NCBI RefSeq assembly: GCF_023091745.1
Contig: NC_068926.1
Location: 63,486,001-63,550,000 of the forward strand
DNA length: 64,000 nt
Direction: 5' to 3'
Source: Budorcas taxicolor
Taxonomy: Eukaryota > Chordata > Mammalia > Artiodactyla > Bovidae
Shown: piece after piece, positions 33,126 to 43,500 of the stretch
How the letters are laid out: each line of letters begins with the position of its first letter
How positions within the stretch are numbered: the stretch's first letter is position 1
Program-made: the position numbers and the translations under genes
The notes under the pieces: model-generated
Told to the model about the DNA's origin: nothing
Database searches by the model: none
The model's input: only the letters and a program-made list of their open reading frames with translations

Positions 33126-33476
33126 GCCCATGGGTGCTACACCCTCATAGTCAGGAGTGTGGGGACATGGACTGGAGGGCCACACCTCTGCCAGAGAGGT
33201 TTGCCACACAACCTGGGCAGGGTGCAGGACCGGTTTCTAAAAATTCAGTGCGATCTCTGTTGAGCAAGCACCTGGGATGTTCCCAGACTCTTCTGATGAA
33301 TTTCAGGAGCCTTCTTCCTGTCCCCTGAGCTGCACCTCCACTTCACCCTTTTTGGCACAGTGAAGTACTCACATTACTGGCCTGGGTCCTGCAGCCAGGC
33401 CAGCTACCTGGGGCAGCAAGAGTGAGGGACACACCCCCGGAAGCTGCTAGTGGAACCAGACGGCAGAAGGGGCTTT

Positions 33477-33990
33477 TTTTTTTTTTAATGGCTTCAGCTT
33501 AGTTCATTTATTTTATTTTTAAAATTTCATTGGAGTGTTGTTGAGTTATAGCGTCGTGTTAGTTTCAAGTGTAGAGCAGAGCGAACCAGTTATACGTATA
33601 CATATACTCACTCTTTTTTTGGGTTCTGTTCCCACATAGGCCATCACAGAGTATGGAAGAGAGTTCCCTGCGCTATGCAGTAGGTTCTTTGTTTTATGTA
33701 TCTATTTATTTGGCAGCATCAGGCCTTAGTCACATCGTCGTTGCCTCATGTGGGACCTTTCATTGCAGCACACGAACTCTAAGTTGTGGCTCATGGGCTC
33801 TGTAGTTGTGGCGTGTGGGCCTAGTCGTTTCGAGGCACGTGGGATCTTAGCTCCCCGACCAGGGATTGAACTCACATCCCCTGCATTGCAAGGCAGATTC
33901 TCAACCACGGGACCAGGGAAGTCTCAATAGGTTCTTAATAGCTATCTGTTTTCTGTGTGTACGAGTGTGCACATGTCAATCCCAGCCTCC
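33477..33990 (-). mobile_element. L1-type fragment hosting a nested CHR-L SINE
   Basis: L1 signature at 33530-33689 (ttggagtgttgttgagttat, tagtttcaagtgtagagcag). It resumes at 33928 after the SINE. taggttctt at 33681-33689 and 33928-33936 is the target-site duplication. Confidence 0.75.
33690..33927 (-). mobile_element. CHR-L SINE nested in L1
   Basis: tatttatttggcagcatcag start, reversed B-box accagggattgaactcacat and a decayed head near 33911. Confidence 0.8.
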
Positions 33991-34319
33991 TGACTTATCC
34001 CTCTCCCCCTAGAAAGGGCTTCTGAAATACTTGTTCCAGACCCATCTGCTCTGTGGGAGAAGCTGAGACACACAGAGGGAAATAGAGTCTAGAAACCGAT
34101 CAACAACAGGGTCAGGACTGGATCCAGGGGGCCCCTTAGGGGTGGACCTGGCTGCTTTCACTCTGCGCCCACCCAGAAGTACTGAGAGCTGGGCAGGGCA
34201 TTTCTAGAATCATCAACAGTCTCACCTGCAGCAGCCCCAAGTGATTTAGGCCCAGCGCCAACCTATGTCCCAAGTGGTTCCTTAAATCCTTAGGTGCCGT
34301 CTCCTTGAATATTCTCACT

Positions 34320-34425
34320 ATGTTGAAGGAGGGGCTATTAGGATACCCATGTTACAGATGTGGAAACTGAGGCTCAGAGAGGTTCTTTGCCCAAGGTCAC
34401 ACAGCTAGAAGTGGTAGAGCTACCA
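34320..34425 (+). repeat. MIR SINE
   Basis: Core gatgtggaaactgaggctca and aaggtcacacagctagaag. Confidence 0.7.
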
Positions 34426-34559
34426 ATAGCAAAGGTAGTTTGTTGTGACACTGTCTTAGGTCAGTGACCTGATTGGGTTCCCTTATAGCACTTTTTTCCC
34501 AAGGCTGCCCCATGGGTAGAAAATGAACCAGAATTTCTCCCTTTACTCTGTGTTGTTTA

Positions 34560-34880
34560 AATGCCCAAAATACTATTTTCATGCAGCAACTGAAACAAAA
34601 AATGTTCAAATATTTAGCTGTCATCTGTGGCACTGTTTTCCTGGGATGGCAGCAAGCAGGCCTGCTGGCGAGCGTCGCCTTCGCGTTAATTAGGGAGAAG
34701 CGGCAGACGGGCTCCACGAAACTGCAAGGCGGGTTGGCATGGCGGCTCTTCACACCCAGAGAAGTTGGCTCAACAAAGCCAATTTGGCACGTTTAATCCT
34801 GCTGAAAACCTGGCAGCTGGGGAAGTGACATCACTGGAATCAATTACCCCCACAATTGCCAGTCCTGGGTAGAAATAACT
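34560..34880. promoter_or_regulatory. Possible conserved non-coding element
   Basis: A stretch without recognisable repeats, rich in homeodomain-type cores (GTTAATTAGG, GTTTAATCC, CAATTACC, ACAATTG) and an E-box-like CAGCTG. It has the look of an enhancer, but no comparison could be run. Confidence 0.3.
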
Positions 34881-34959
34881 CAAGAAATCGATTCATAATA
34901 ACCACACCATTCATCGAGGGCTGCCTGCCTGCCAATGCCTCCCTACCCCCGGCCAGGTT

Positions 34960-35080
34960 TCCATTAACCTGTTAAACCCCACATCAGCCCTGAGAGGCCA
35001 TTACCATGATTGCGATCCTCATTTTACAGGTGGGATAAACTGAGGCTTGGAAAGGGGAAGTGTGGCCAGCTGAGGAACAG
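34960..35080 (+). repeat. MIR SINE remnant
   Basis: cctcattttacaggtgggat then aaactgaggcttgg. Confidence 0.6.
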
Positions 35081-35243
35081 CGCTCAGAAAGATCAGGTGC
35101 TATCCCCTGAGCCTGTCAGTGTGACCTGATTTGGAAAAGGGTCTTTGCGGATGTGATTAAGGGTTGAGATGGAGAAATCATCTTGGACTATCTGATGGGC
35201 CCCAAATGCCATCACAAGTGCCCTCCTTATAAGAGAGAAACAG

Positions 35244-35360
35244 GGGACTTCCCTAGGGGTCCAGTGGCTGGACTCTTGTGTTTCCACTGCAGGGGGCACA
35301 GGTTCGATCCCTGGTCTGGGAAGATCCCACACACCGCATGGTGCGGCCAAAAAAAAAAGA
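35244..35360 (+). mobile_element. tRNA-type SINE
   Basis: ggggacttccctaggggtcc head, B-box aggttcgatccctggtctgg, A-tail. Confidence 0.87.
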
Positions 35361-35712
35361 AAAGGAAAGAGACGGAGAGAGACTTCACACACACAGAGAA
35401 GACAGAGGCAGAGGCCCGAGTTATGCAGTCACAAGTCAGGGACAGCTGGAGCCACCAGAAACCAGAAGAGCTAAGGGACAAGTTCTCCTCTAGGGCCCTC
35501 CCGGCATGTGCAGTGCTGCTGACACCTTGACTTTGCCCCCGAGATACAGATTTCAGACTTCTGGCCTCCAGACTGTGGGAGAATAAATTTCAGTTGTTTG
35601 AAACTGGCAAGTTTATGGTCATTTGTTACAGCAGCCCCTGGAAACTTATACAGAAGTATGGCCCATGGCCATACAGCTATGAAGTGGCTCAAAACATAGT
35701 AAGCGCTCAATA

Positions 35713-35931
35713 GACACTGGTGCGGTTGTTTGATCACTACGTCGTGTCCGACTCTTTGGCGACCTCATGGACTGTAAACTGCCAGCTTCCTCTTTCTGTG
35801 GGATCTCCCAGTCAAGAACATTGGGGTGGGTTACCACTCCCTTCTCCAGGGGATCTTCCTGACCCAAGGGTCAGAGCCAGGTCTCCTGCATTGACAAGCA
35901 GATTCTTTACTGCTGAGCCACCAGGGAAGCC
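35713..35931 (-). mobile_element. Bov-tA SINE
   Basis: Reversed tail gtcgtgtccgactctttggc through head ccaccagggaagcc. ctcaata repeats at both flanks. Confidence 0.88.
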
Positions 35932-36375
35932 CTCAATAAATGTCATCTATTACTATTATTATGACCATATTATGACCAAATCAGCCTTGGGAAGCTGATT
36001 TCCAGGGTGAAATGTCCAAAAGAACATGAACTTGGTCTTCTTTATCCATCCCAACAAACACTGTTGAGAAGGGACCATCTGAGTCACCCACATTTGATTT
36101 GGAAAGAAGCTGTTAACACCGGCGGAGTTGGTTCAGGAAAACGATGAAACTTGGTAGGATAAACACTTCACTCCCACTGAGTCAATGCCTAGCACTAGAA
36201 TTAACTCCACTGGCCAAGCTGGTCCTGCAAATCAATTTGAGAGCAGGTCCGTAGCTGATGGAGCAAGTGTGATGACCCAACAATTCAAAAAGATGAGGTG
36301 GCTCCTCTGTGTCTGGAAGTATCTCCCACACAAAACCTTATTTATTGTTGACTTCATCCTCTGTCCTCTTTGTTT

Positions 36376-36642
36376 CAGCTGCTTCTGCAGCTAAGTCGCT
36401 TCAGTCGTGTCCGACTCTGTGCGACTCCATGGACGGCAGCCCATCAGGCTCCTCTATCCCTGGGATTCTCCAGGCAAGAACACTGGAGTGGGTTGCCATT
36501 TCCTTCTCCAATGCATGAAAGTGAAAAGTGATGTCCAATGCATGAAAGTGAAAAGGCATGTCCGACTCAGCGACCCCATGGACTGCAGCCCACCAGGCTC
36601 CTTTGTCCATGGGATTTGCCAGGCAAGAGTACTGGAGTGGGC
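36376..36642 (-). mobile_element. BOV-A2 SINE
   Basis: Two reversed A units joined by a duplicated linker (atgcatgaaagtgaaaa twice). Confidence 0.9.
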
Positions 36643-36805
36643 ATATGTACTGAATGTGTGAGGTTTGCCCCACTACAGTAAGCTCCAGGTGGGGGTTGAT
36701 GGTCCATAGCTGATGGCCCCAGTTGCTAACGTTTATGTGGCTCCTCCCCGAGCTTCCCATCCCCTCTTCTCCCTCCCCTTCCCGCCCATTCCCTTCCCTT
36801 CCATT

Positions 36806-36912
36806 AAGCTAAGTTGTGTCAGACTCATTGTGACCCCATGGACTGTAGCCTGCCAGGCTCCTCTGTCCATGGCAAGTGGATTCTTTACCACTGAACCCCC
36901 TGGGAAGCCCCC
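36806..36912 (-). mobile_element. Bov-tA SINE with internal deletion
   Basis: The tail unit (cccatggactgtagcctgcc) jumps directly to the head (gattctttaccactgaaccc), losing the middle. Confidence 0.8.
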
Positions 36913-36951
36913 TCCTCCCACTTCCATTATATTCAATAACAGTTTGATCCA

Positions 36952-37075
36952 GGAACTTCCCTGCTGGACCCGTGTTTAAGAATCCATTTTGTAATGCAGG
37001 GGAGATTGATCCCTGGTCTGGGAACTGAGAGCCCATGCATGTGCCATAATAAAGAATCCAGGGTAGCCTAAACAA
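36952..37075 (+). mobile_element. tRNA-type SINE
   Basis: gaacttccctgctggaccc head and gattgatccctggtctggg B-box. Confidence 0.78.
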
Positions 37076-37285
37076 AAGTTTGATCCACTAGGGGGTCCCA
37101 GCAACATCAATGTGAGCTGTAGGGGGAGGGGGATAAGACACATGCTGGTCCACAGAGGGGTGTCATAGCCCAATGGGTTAAGAAGAGTGTCCATATAGGG
37201 TGAGGGTGGCCCTATCATAGGGGCCAGAGCTTGTGTGAGTGAGGAGGGCATCCTAATGGAAAAGCAGCTTGGCATGGGGGGTCAG

Positions 37286-37500
37286 GTGGCCTCCCAGGTG
37301 GCACTAGTGGTAAGGAATCCAGCTGTCAATGCAGGAGATGGAAAAGATGTAGATTTGATCCCTGGGCCAGGAAGATCTCCCGGAGGAGGGCATGGCAACC
37401 CACTCCAGTATTCTCGCCTGGAAAATCTCATGGACAGAGGAGTCTGGCAGGCTACGGTCCACAGAGTCACAAAGAATTGGACATGACTGAAGCTACTTAG
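37286..37500 (+). mobile_element. Bov-tA SINE
   Basis: Head ggcctcccaggtggcac, body caacccactccagtattct and tail gtcacaaagaattggacatg. Confidence 0.88.
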
Positions 37501-37787
37501 CACACACACATGGGGTGTCAGAGATTGAGTAGGGTGTAGAGGGTATCCTTGTTGGGTAGAGGGCTGCATCAATAATAAGAAATCATGATATATGGGGTGG
37601 GGTTGGTCAATTAAGTGAACACACTGAAAATACTAGGTTTCTCACTGTTGGAGAGGAGGTTACCAACATGAAAAGCCTAGCATTAACCCTGTGGAGTTAG
37701 GTTGGAATTGGATCTATTAGGGTGAACTCATGCTTTTCAACATCAATCGAAGACCATGGAAACAAATATAGATATAAATGTGTGTGT

Positions 37788-37982
37788 GTGGACATCCCTG
37801 ATGGTCCAATGGTTAAGAATCCACCTTGCAATGCAGGGGACTTGGGTTCAACCCCTGATCGGGGAACTAAGATCCTACATGCTGCAGGGAGTCTCAGCCC
37901 ACACACCCCAACTAGTGAGAAACCCGAATGCTGCAACACAGATATCACATGCTGCAATTAAGACTCAACGCAGTCAAAAAGT
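37788..37982 (+). mobile_element. CHR-type SINE
   Basis: gacatccctgatggtccaat head, gggttcaacccctgatcggg B-box, CHR body to cgcagtcaaaaa. Confidence 0.85.
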
Positions 37983-38914
37983 ACAAGAAGAGCCTGGAAT
38001 ATCTTGTGCCAGAAAGTAAGGAAATGTTTAAAGAATGATAGGGAGACAGAAGCCAGCCAAAAAGGACCATCACGGGCTGAGTCTAGGATACACTGGGTGC
38101 CCAAATAAATAATAACAGCAATGGATTGTAACCCATGGAATCAGAAGTCTGTACTGATAAAAATAAATAAACGGAAAATCTGATGAGAGATGGGATAGTA
38201 GTCTCAAAGTATCTCCCAATGAACTATGTTTTATTTTCAAAGAGGAAAGAGGAGATTCAGAGGCTCTCTGAGAGTGGTGGGGACTGTGGAGAGCTGGGGA
38301 TCCCATCCCACAGCAGGCACTTAAAATTTTTGTTGTATGGATGGGTAGGCATCAAGACATCGCATTCACTCAGAACAATGACCCATTTCACCACATCAAA
38401 CCCACATTCCATGGCAAGACAGTTTTTCTAGACTTGAATTTTTGATATCAGCCACAGTCTCTGGTGGTTTGGCTGAGATGGAGCAAGTTGAGAAACCGGG
38501 GTGTCATCTGAGGCTGGCAGTCCCCATGTAGGCTGTGATCTCTTTGTTTAATTAATGGCAGGGCTGTGTCTGAAATATGGGTGGGGGTTCTGGGTCCAAG
38601 TTCTGGGCGGGCTGGTGAGGGAGGCTTCAAGGAGATGGTATCTTAGGATGCCTGAGGGGGGTGAGGTTGGGTGGGGTGGGAACAAGCCAAGGTTGACAGC
38701 TTGGGCTTCTATTCGTGGGTGAGCTGACTTGATGGAACATGTCAGGGTTTGGGTCATGAGTAAGACATGATAATAGTCTTTTCCCCCCCAGATCCTTTCA
38801 TTTCCTGACTACACATGGGTTTGGAACAGCCTCTTCTCTCATTTGCATCTTGCAAGATTACATTGAAAATATTGAAGTTTGGCAATTATTTTTACTGACA
38901 CCGGGGAGTTCTCA

Positions 38915-39440
38915 TTGCCCTTAGCTTAAAATCCGAACTTTATACCACACTCTACCTAACCCAGCAAGCCCCTGCTCTCCTCCCTGAGCACAGTTCCTAT
39001 CAGCATGTCTCTGCCTCATCCTCTCACTCGCTCCACTCCCATCCCCTCCCCCGGTTGCTTGCACACACCAAGCTTTTTGTCACCTTAAGGCTTTGGCATG
39101 TGTCCCCGCCACTCTGGCTGTCTCCTACTTCTTCAGGTCCTGGGTCAAACGTCACCACTTCATAGGTACTTACTGCCCCTCACTCCCTACATCCTATCAC
39201 AAGCACATCCTCAGTCATCCCTGTCACTCCGCCTTATTTTATTTTCTTCATTACACTTAGAATTCGAATTTGTCTTATTTACTTATGCATGGTATTGTAA
39301 TATAATGTATTATCTTGTCTCCTCAACTAGAATGTGAGCCCCACAGGAGCCAGGATTTTGCTGTACTGTTCATCACTTTATCCTCAATGCCTAGCACAGT
39401 GCATGGTGCATGGTGCATGGTGGGAGCATAGTGAACTGCT
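38915..39440 (-). repeat. L2 LINE remnant
   Basis: Typical reversed L2 wording: ttaaggctttggcatgtgt, gtcctgggtcaaacgtcacc, agaatgtgagccccacagg. A short gtgcatg tandem lies at 39399-39422. Confidence 0.65.
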
Positions 39441-40114
39441 GATTCTGAGAACGAATGAGAAGCTCTCAACAGCTCTGTGCTAGGTTTTAGGATACAAGCA
39501 TCAAAGTGGGTTGTGACTGAGATGAATTGTGCTCTAGGTTGTGGCAAGCATGTACCCTAGGCTATTGGGGTGAAGTCAGGTTTGAGGAAACATGCACCAG
39601 TCAGGTGGTGATTAAGTTGGATTGTACACTGGGCTGAGTCCATCAGGTAATATCAGACTGTACAGGTCAGACTGGACCCCAGATTTCAGGTGACAAGAGT
39701 CCTAGTTATACATGGCTGAGTTAACTTGTGACTGGCCAGTGTCCAACAGGCAGAAGATCATTAAAAAAGAATCAAGGATCCTCACTGTTGTAGCCAAAGA
39801 GAACTTTGATCACAGCAGTGTCCAAAAAGTCTCTTGGGACTGTTAAAGCTTAGTCCCTGTTTGTGGGCTAGCAAACGTCCTGAAGGATGCTGGCAGGATG
39901 GGACCGTAACCTGGGCTGGTGCATGGGTTGTGAGTTGTGACCTTGCCCATCAGGCGAGGACGCGGCCCGAGCCAGCTCGCCTGATTGCGGGGTGCCACGC
40001 CGGGGGTGGCAGGAAACACGTGGGGACGGGTCACCTGGGAGCGGCTCACCTGGGCGTACCTGGATGTTGGAGTCGGCGCGCTTCCGCGCCGGGCGGGCTG
40101 GCCCCGCCCCCTGA

Positions 40115-40187
40115 CCAATAGCGGCGCGGAGGTCCACGGCCGTGGGCGAGGATTGGGCTGGCGGGCGCGGCGGCGGACGCGGATTGG
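40115..40187. promoter_or_regulatory. GLTP: Three CCAAT (NF-Y) boxes in the GLTP promoter
   Basis: CCAAT lies at 40115-40119, and ATTGG (reverse CCAAT) at 40152-40156 and 40183-40187. Spacings of 37 and 31 bp are near the three-turn spacing common in NF-Y promoters. Confidence 0.65.
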
Positions 40188-40419
40188 GCGCGGGAGGGCG
40201 GGGGCGGGGCGGCGCGGCAAGCAGTTTAGGCGCTCGGCCTGCGGGCGGCGCTGAGCGCTCGGCTACGCGGGCGCAGCGCGGGCGGAAGTGGCGACGCTGG
40301 CGTCCCCGGAGGCTGCGGAGGGCGGCAGTGACGGCCCCGGCGCTGACGGCGGCGGCCCGGGGGGCGGCGTGGACGCCCGCGGCGCCGGCTGGGGCATTAC
40401 CGCGGGCCTCGACCCCGAA

Positions 40420-40522
40420 ATGGCGCTGCTGGCGGAGCACCTGCTGAGGCCCCTGCCTGCGGACAAGCAGATCGAGACGGGGCCCTTCCTGGAGGCGGTG
40501 TCCCACCTGCCGCCCTTCTTCG
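40420..40522 (+). CDS. GLTP: GLTP exon 1 (coding part)
   Basis: ATG at 40420 and donor gtgagc at 40523. It encodes 34 residues to LPPFF plus the first base of Asp35. It lies inside the GLTP CpG island. Confidence 0.96.
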
Positions 40523-43500
40523 GTGAGCCGGGGTGAAAGGGGGAACTGGCCGGGAGCCCTGCCCCAGGGCGCTCCCAGATGCACCCGCTTCCTTTTTCTC
40601 TCAAACATCCCCAAACCAGACCTTCCGTGGACACCCCAAATCCTACTTCCCCAGGCACCAAGGATCCCCTTTTTCTGCAGGCACCCCAGATTTCCCCTAT
40701 CCCAGACTGCTCCCAGATCCTCTCTCCCCAGAACGTGTCACATCCTCATTTTTTCCCGGACATCCCCAAATCCTCTGTCTCCCCAGACACTTCGTCAGAT
40801 GCCCGCAGATCTCCACCCGCTTGTGCGCCCCAAACGTCCATCTCCCCACGAACACCCCTACTCTACCAGAGCCCTAGTTCTGCAGTCCTCCGTCTCCCCC
40901 AAAGCATCCCACCGTCCCCCACTGCCTAGGTCTTTTATCCTTCACCCATCCTCCCGTTCTTCCCCTTCTGAATGGCTCCCAACTCTCTCCCTTTAAAATG
41001 AACCCCTCATTTGATAAACCTCCTCTTTTCTGTAAATTCTCCCATCCTCTCCCTCGTGGGACGGTGTGAACCCTTCTTTTCCTCATAATTCCAAATCCAA
41101 GACCCCCACCCCCCACCCCCACTCCAGGGGCAGAAAGCCTGGCAAAGTGAGGAGGGGGTTTTTGGAGATGGAGTCGCAAAACTCTCGAGCCCTCTTCCTG
41201 CAGAGAACCACCTAAACTTTCCCCTCCGTTTGGAGCAGGGGTCGGGACCAGGGGACCTGCTTTGTGGGGTGACATCTGGGTGCTTGAGGGGGGTCCAAAA
41301 GAAAAAGTCCCCTCCCCCATTTGTCATGCCCTGGGAGGTCGCAGGAACACTGGGAGGCGGCCCTAAGCCAGTTGCAGACCCTCATTTCTCCCATCCTCCA
41401 ACCCAGCCCACACCCTGGATGGAAAATGGGAAACAGAAGACAGTAGGGCCCTGCCCTTTGCCTTGCTAGTCTCCAGTAAAGAATGCAACCTGAGCTCTGC
41501 TTTCTCCTCTTCCATGTGGGCTTTCCCTGAAACCCTGCCCTGCTGGTTTACTTGGTGGCCTGGCTGGAAGGGACCAGTCCCCAGGGCAGAGTCCAGCAGA
41601 AACCTGCAGACTGACAGAACCTGACACTAACTTGGACTAAAGGGATGGTGGCACCCAGGGCAGTCACTCCCTTTCCCCCGGAGGGTGATCAGGGCTCCCA
41701 GTGGGCAATAGTTGCTACAGTGCCGTGGGCTCTGGGGTGGTTGTGGCTACATGAAGTCACGTCCGTGTTCTCTTCCTCCACCCTTTGAGCCTCAGCGTCC
41801 CTGTGTGTGAAATGCGCATGCTGATCTCTGAGGCTAGCGGCAAGGACTAAATGGGGTGGAGTGTGTAAGGTTCCAAGGCCTTTAAATGCCAAACACATCT
41901 TAGCTGTTGGGGGCGTGGTTGTTATACAAGTTCCTGAGTTCAGTTTTGGTTCCTTCACAGCGTAGATGATTGATTAACGAGTGTTTGAGTGCCTTTGCCT
42001 GGTTTGTAGGATTCGCAGACCTGGGTCTTTTCCTGTTGCATCCGTGATACTCAGAACAACGTCTGGTGCACAGTAGGTGCTCAGTCAGCACTTAAATGTA
42101 CAGAATATTCTTAATATCGGTATCTCCATGTTGAGATAATGCTAAATCTCCAGGCAGGAGCTTGGGAACTGTCTGATTTTAGCACTGAGGAACTGTTGGT
42201 TTTTGTGACGGGTTTTTCCCTCCTCTTTTAGTTCTGTGAACATTTGCTCTGAATAAGGATTCAGAATCTGTTTAAGCTCGTCCTTCCCAACTCAAACAGT
42301 TTTGCCCCCTCAGGGGACAACGGGCAGTATCTGGAGACATGTTTGGTTGTCACACCCTGGGGGGGTGGGGGGGTGGTGAGGGGCACAGGGAGATGGTACT
42401 GGCAGCTGGAAGTCAGGGATGCTGGTAAACACCCTCCAGGGCACAACACAGTCCCCAACCACAAAGAACTGAGCCAGCCCCAAATGTTAGCTGCCTCTCA
42501 AGGTGGAGAAACCCCCAGGGTAAGTTCTGTGGCCTTTTCCTCCTGCATCTTCGGCAAGGTTGTCCATCAGTTCTGCGTTCGGGGCCGCCTTCACTTGATG
42601 CAAGTATCGAGCCAGTTTTACGGGAAAAGGGGTGGTGGTGGCTGGAGCCGGCGGCGAGCTGGTGCCTGGGTAGGAGAACGTCCCCTCCCCCTTCACTGAT
42701 CTCAAAAGACCCTTGTCTTTGCTGCGAACTGGTTGCTGTGGGCCATCACATCCGTTGACAGAGCCTCCATTTATACAGAAGCCTCAGTGGGTCGGCCCAC
42801 AGAGGATAATTCTTAGCGCTGTTTGAAAAACGTGATGATCCGTTCTGAAGCATTAAGGCTTTTCTCGGGCGAGGGTTCCTCCCGAGGGTTAAAGTTTGGG
42901 GAGGATGCTCCCACCAGTGGCTCTCCCCTGGCACATGGGGGTTGATGGAGATCGGCCCATCTGCCCTGAAACATGGGCTTTGTCCAGGTCTTGGGAATGT
43001 CTGGTCCCTTGGGTGATCTGAGATCTGGGTGCCGTGTGTGTCCCTGACATGGAGCAGGTCTGAAGTTTGAACTCAAGAAGTCTGAATGGCATTGTGGCAG
43101 TTCCTTCCAAAGCAGGGTTTCTCCACCATGACACTGCTGACATTCAGGGCTGGGCCATCCTTTGGAGTGGTGGGGGGCGCGGGGGGGCGCTGTCCTGTGC
43201 TTTGTAAGATGTTCAGTGGCATTCCTGGCCTCTCTCTGCCAGATGCCAGCAGCATCCCATTTCTCCAAGGTGTAACAACCAAAAATACCTGCAGAGAAAC
43301 AGAGTCACCCCCAGTTGAGAGCTTCCGCTCTTGATAGGAATAGAGCAGAAGGCTAAGAGCCGTGTTTTTAAAAAGTATCTATTTCTTCAAGGAAGATCTG
43401 TTTCTCAGAGGAAATTTGATCAAGAAGAAATGATAAATTAAAAATCTCCCTGCCATTTTTTATTGAGCGTTTACTCCGTGCTAAGTAAACTGTGTAGATG

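Larger units (their letters stand above)
27700..39940. other. Intergenic region between TCHP and GLTP promoters
   Basis: No gene recognised. It holds many SINEs, MIR and L2 remnants and one L1 fragment, plus a CTCF-like site at 30517 and a repeat-free AT-motif cluster near 34.6-34.9 kb. Longest open frames overlap repeats. Confidence 0.6.
39940..40530 (+). promoter_or_regulatory. GLTP: CpG island and TATA-less promoter of GLTP
   Basis: CpG-dense DNA runs from about 39.95 kb through exon 1. It has GC boxes (ccccgcccc near 40102, ggggcggggcgg near 40200) and three CCAAT boxes, and no TATA box. From established work, Sp1/Sp3 control human GLTP, which fits the GC boxes. Confidence 0.85.

Noticed and set aside
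40288..40419. In-frame open stretch upstream of the GLTP ATG (44 codons)
   Set aside because: It has no ATG, lies in a CpG island where stops are rare, and the standard 209-residue product already has the family's N-terminus.
40523..40996. Overlapping proline/serine-rich frames after GLTP exon 1
   Set aside because: C-rich intron sequence lacks stops in several frames at once; no domain and no start context.
43170..43195. G-rich CTCF-like stretch ggcgcgggggggcgctg
   Set aside because: It lies in an MER5A body, is mostly a G-run and misses core CTCF positions.
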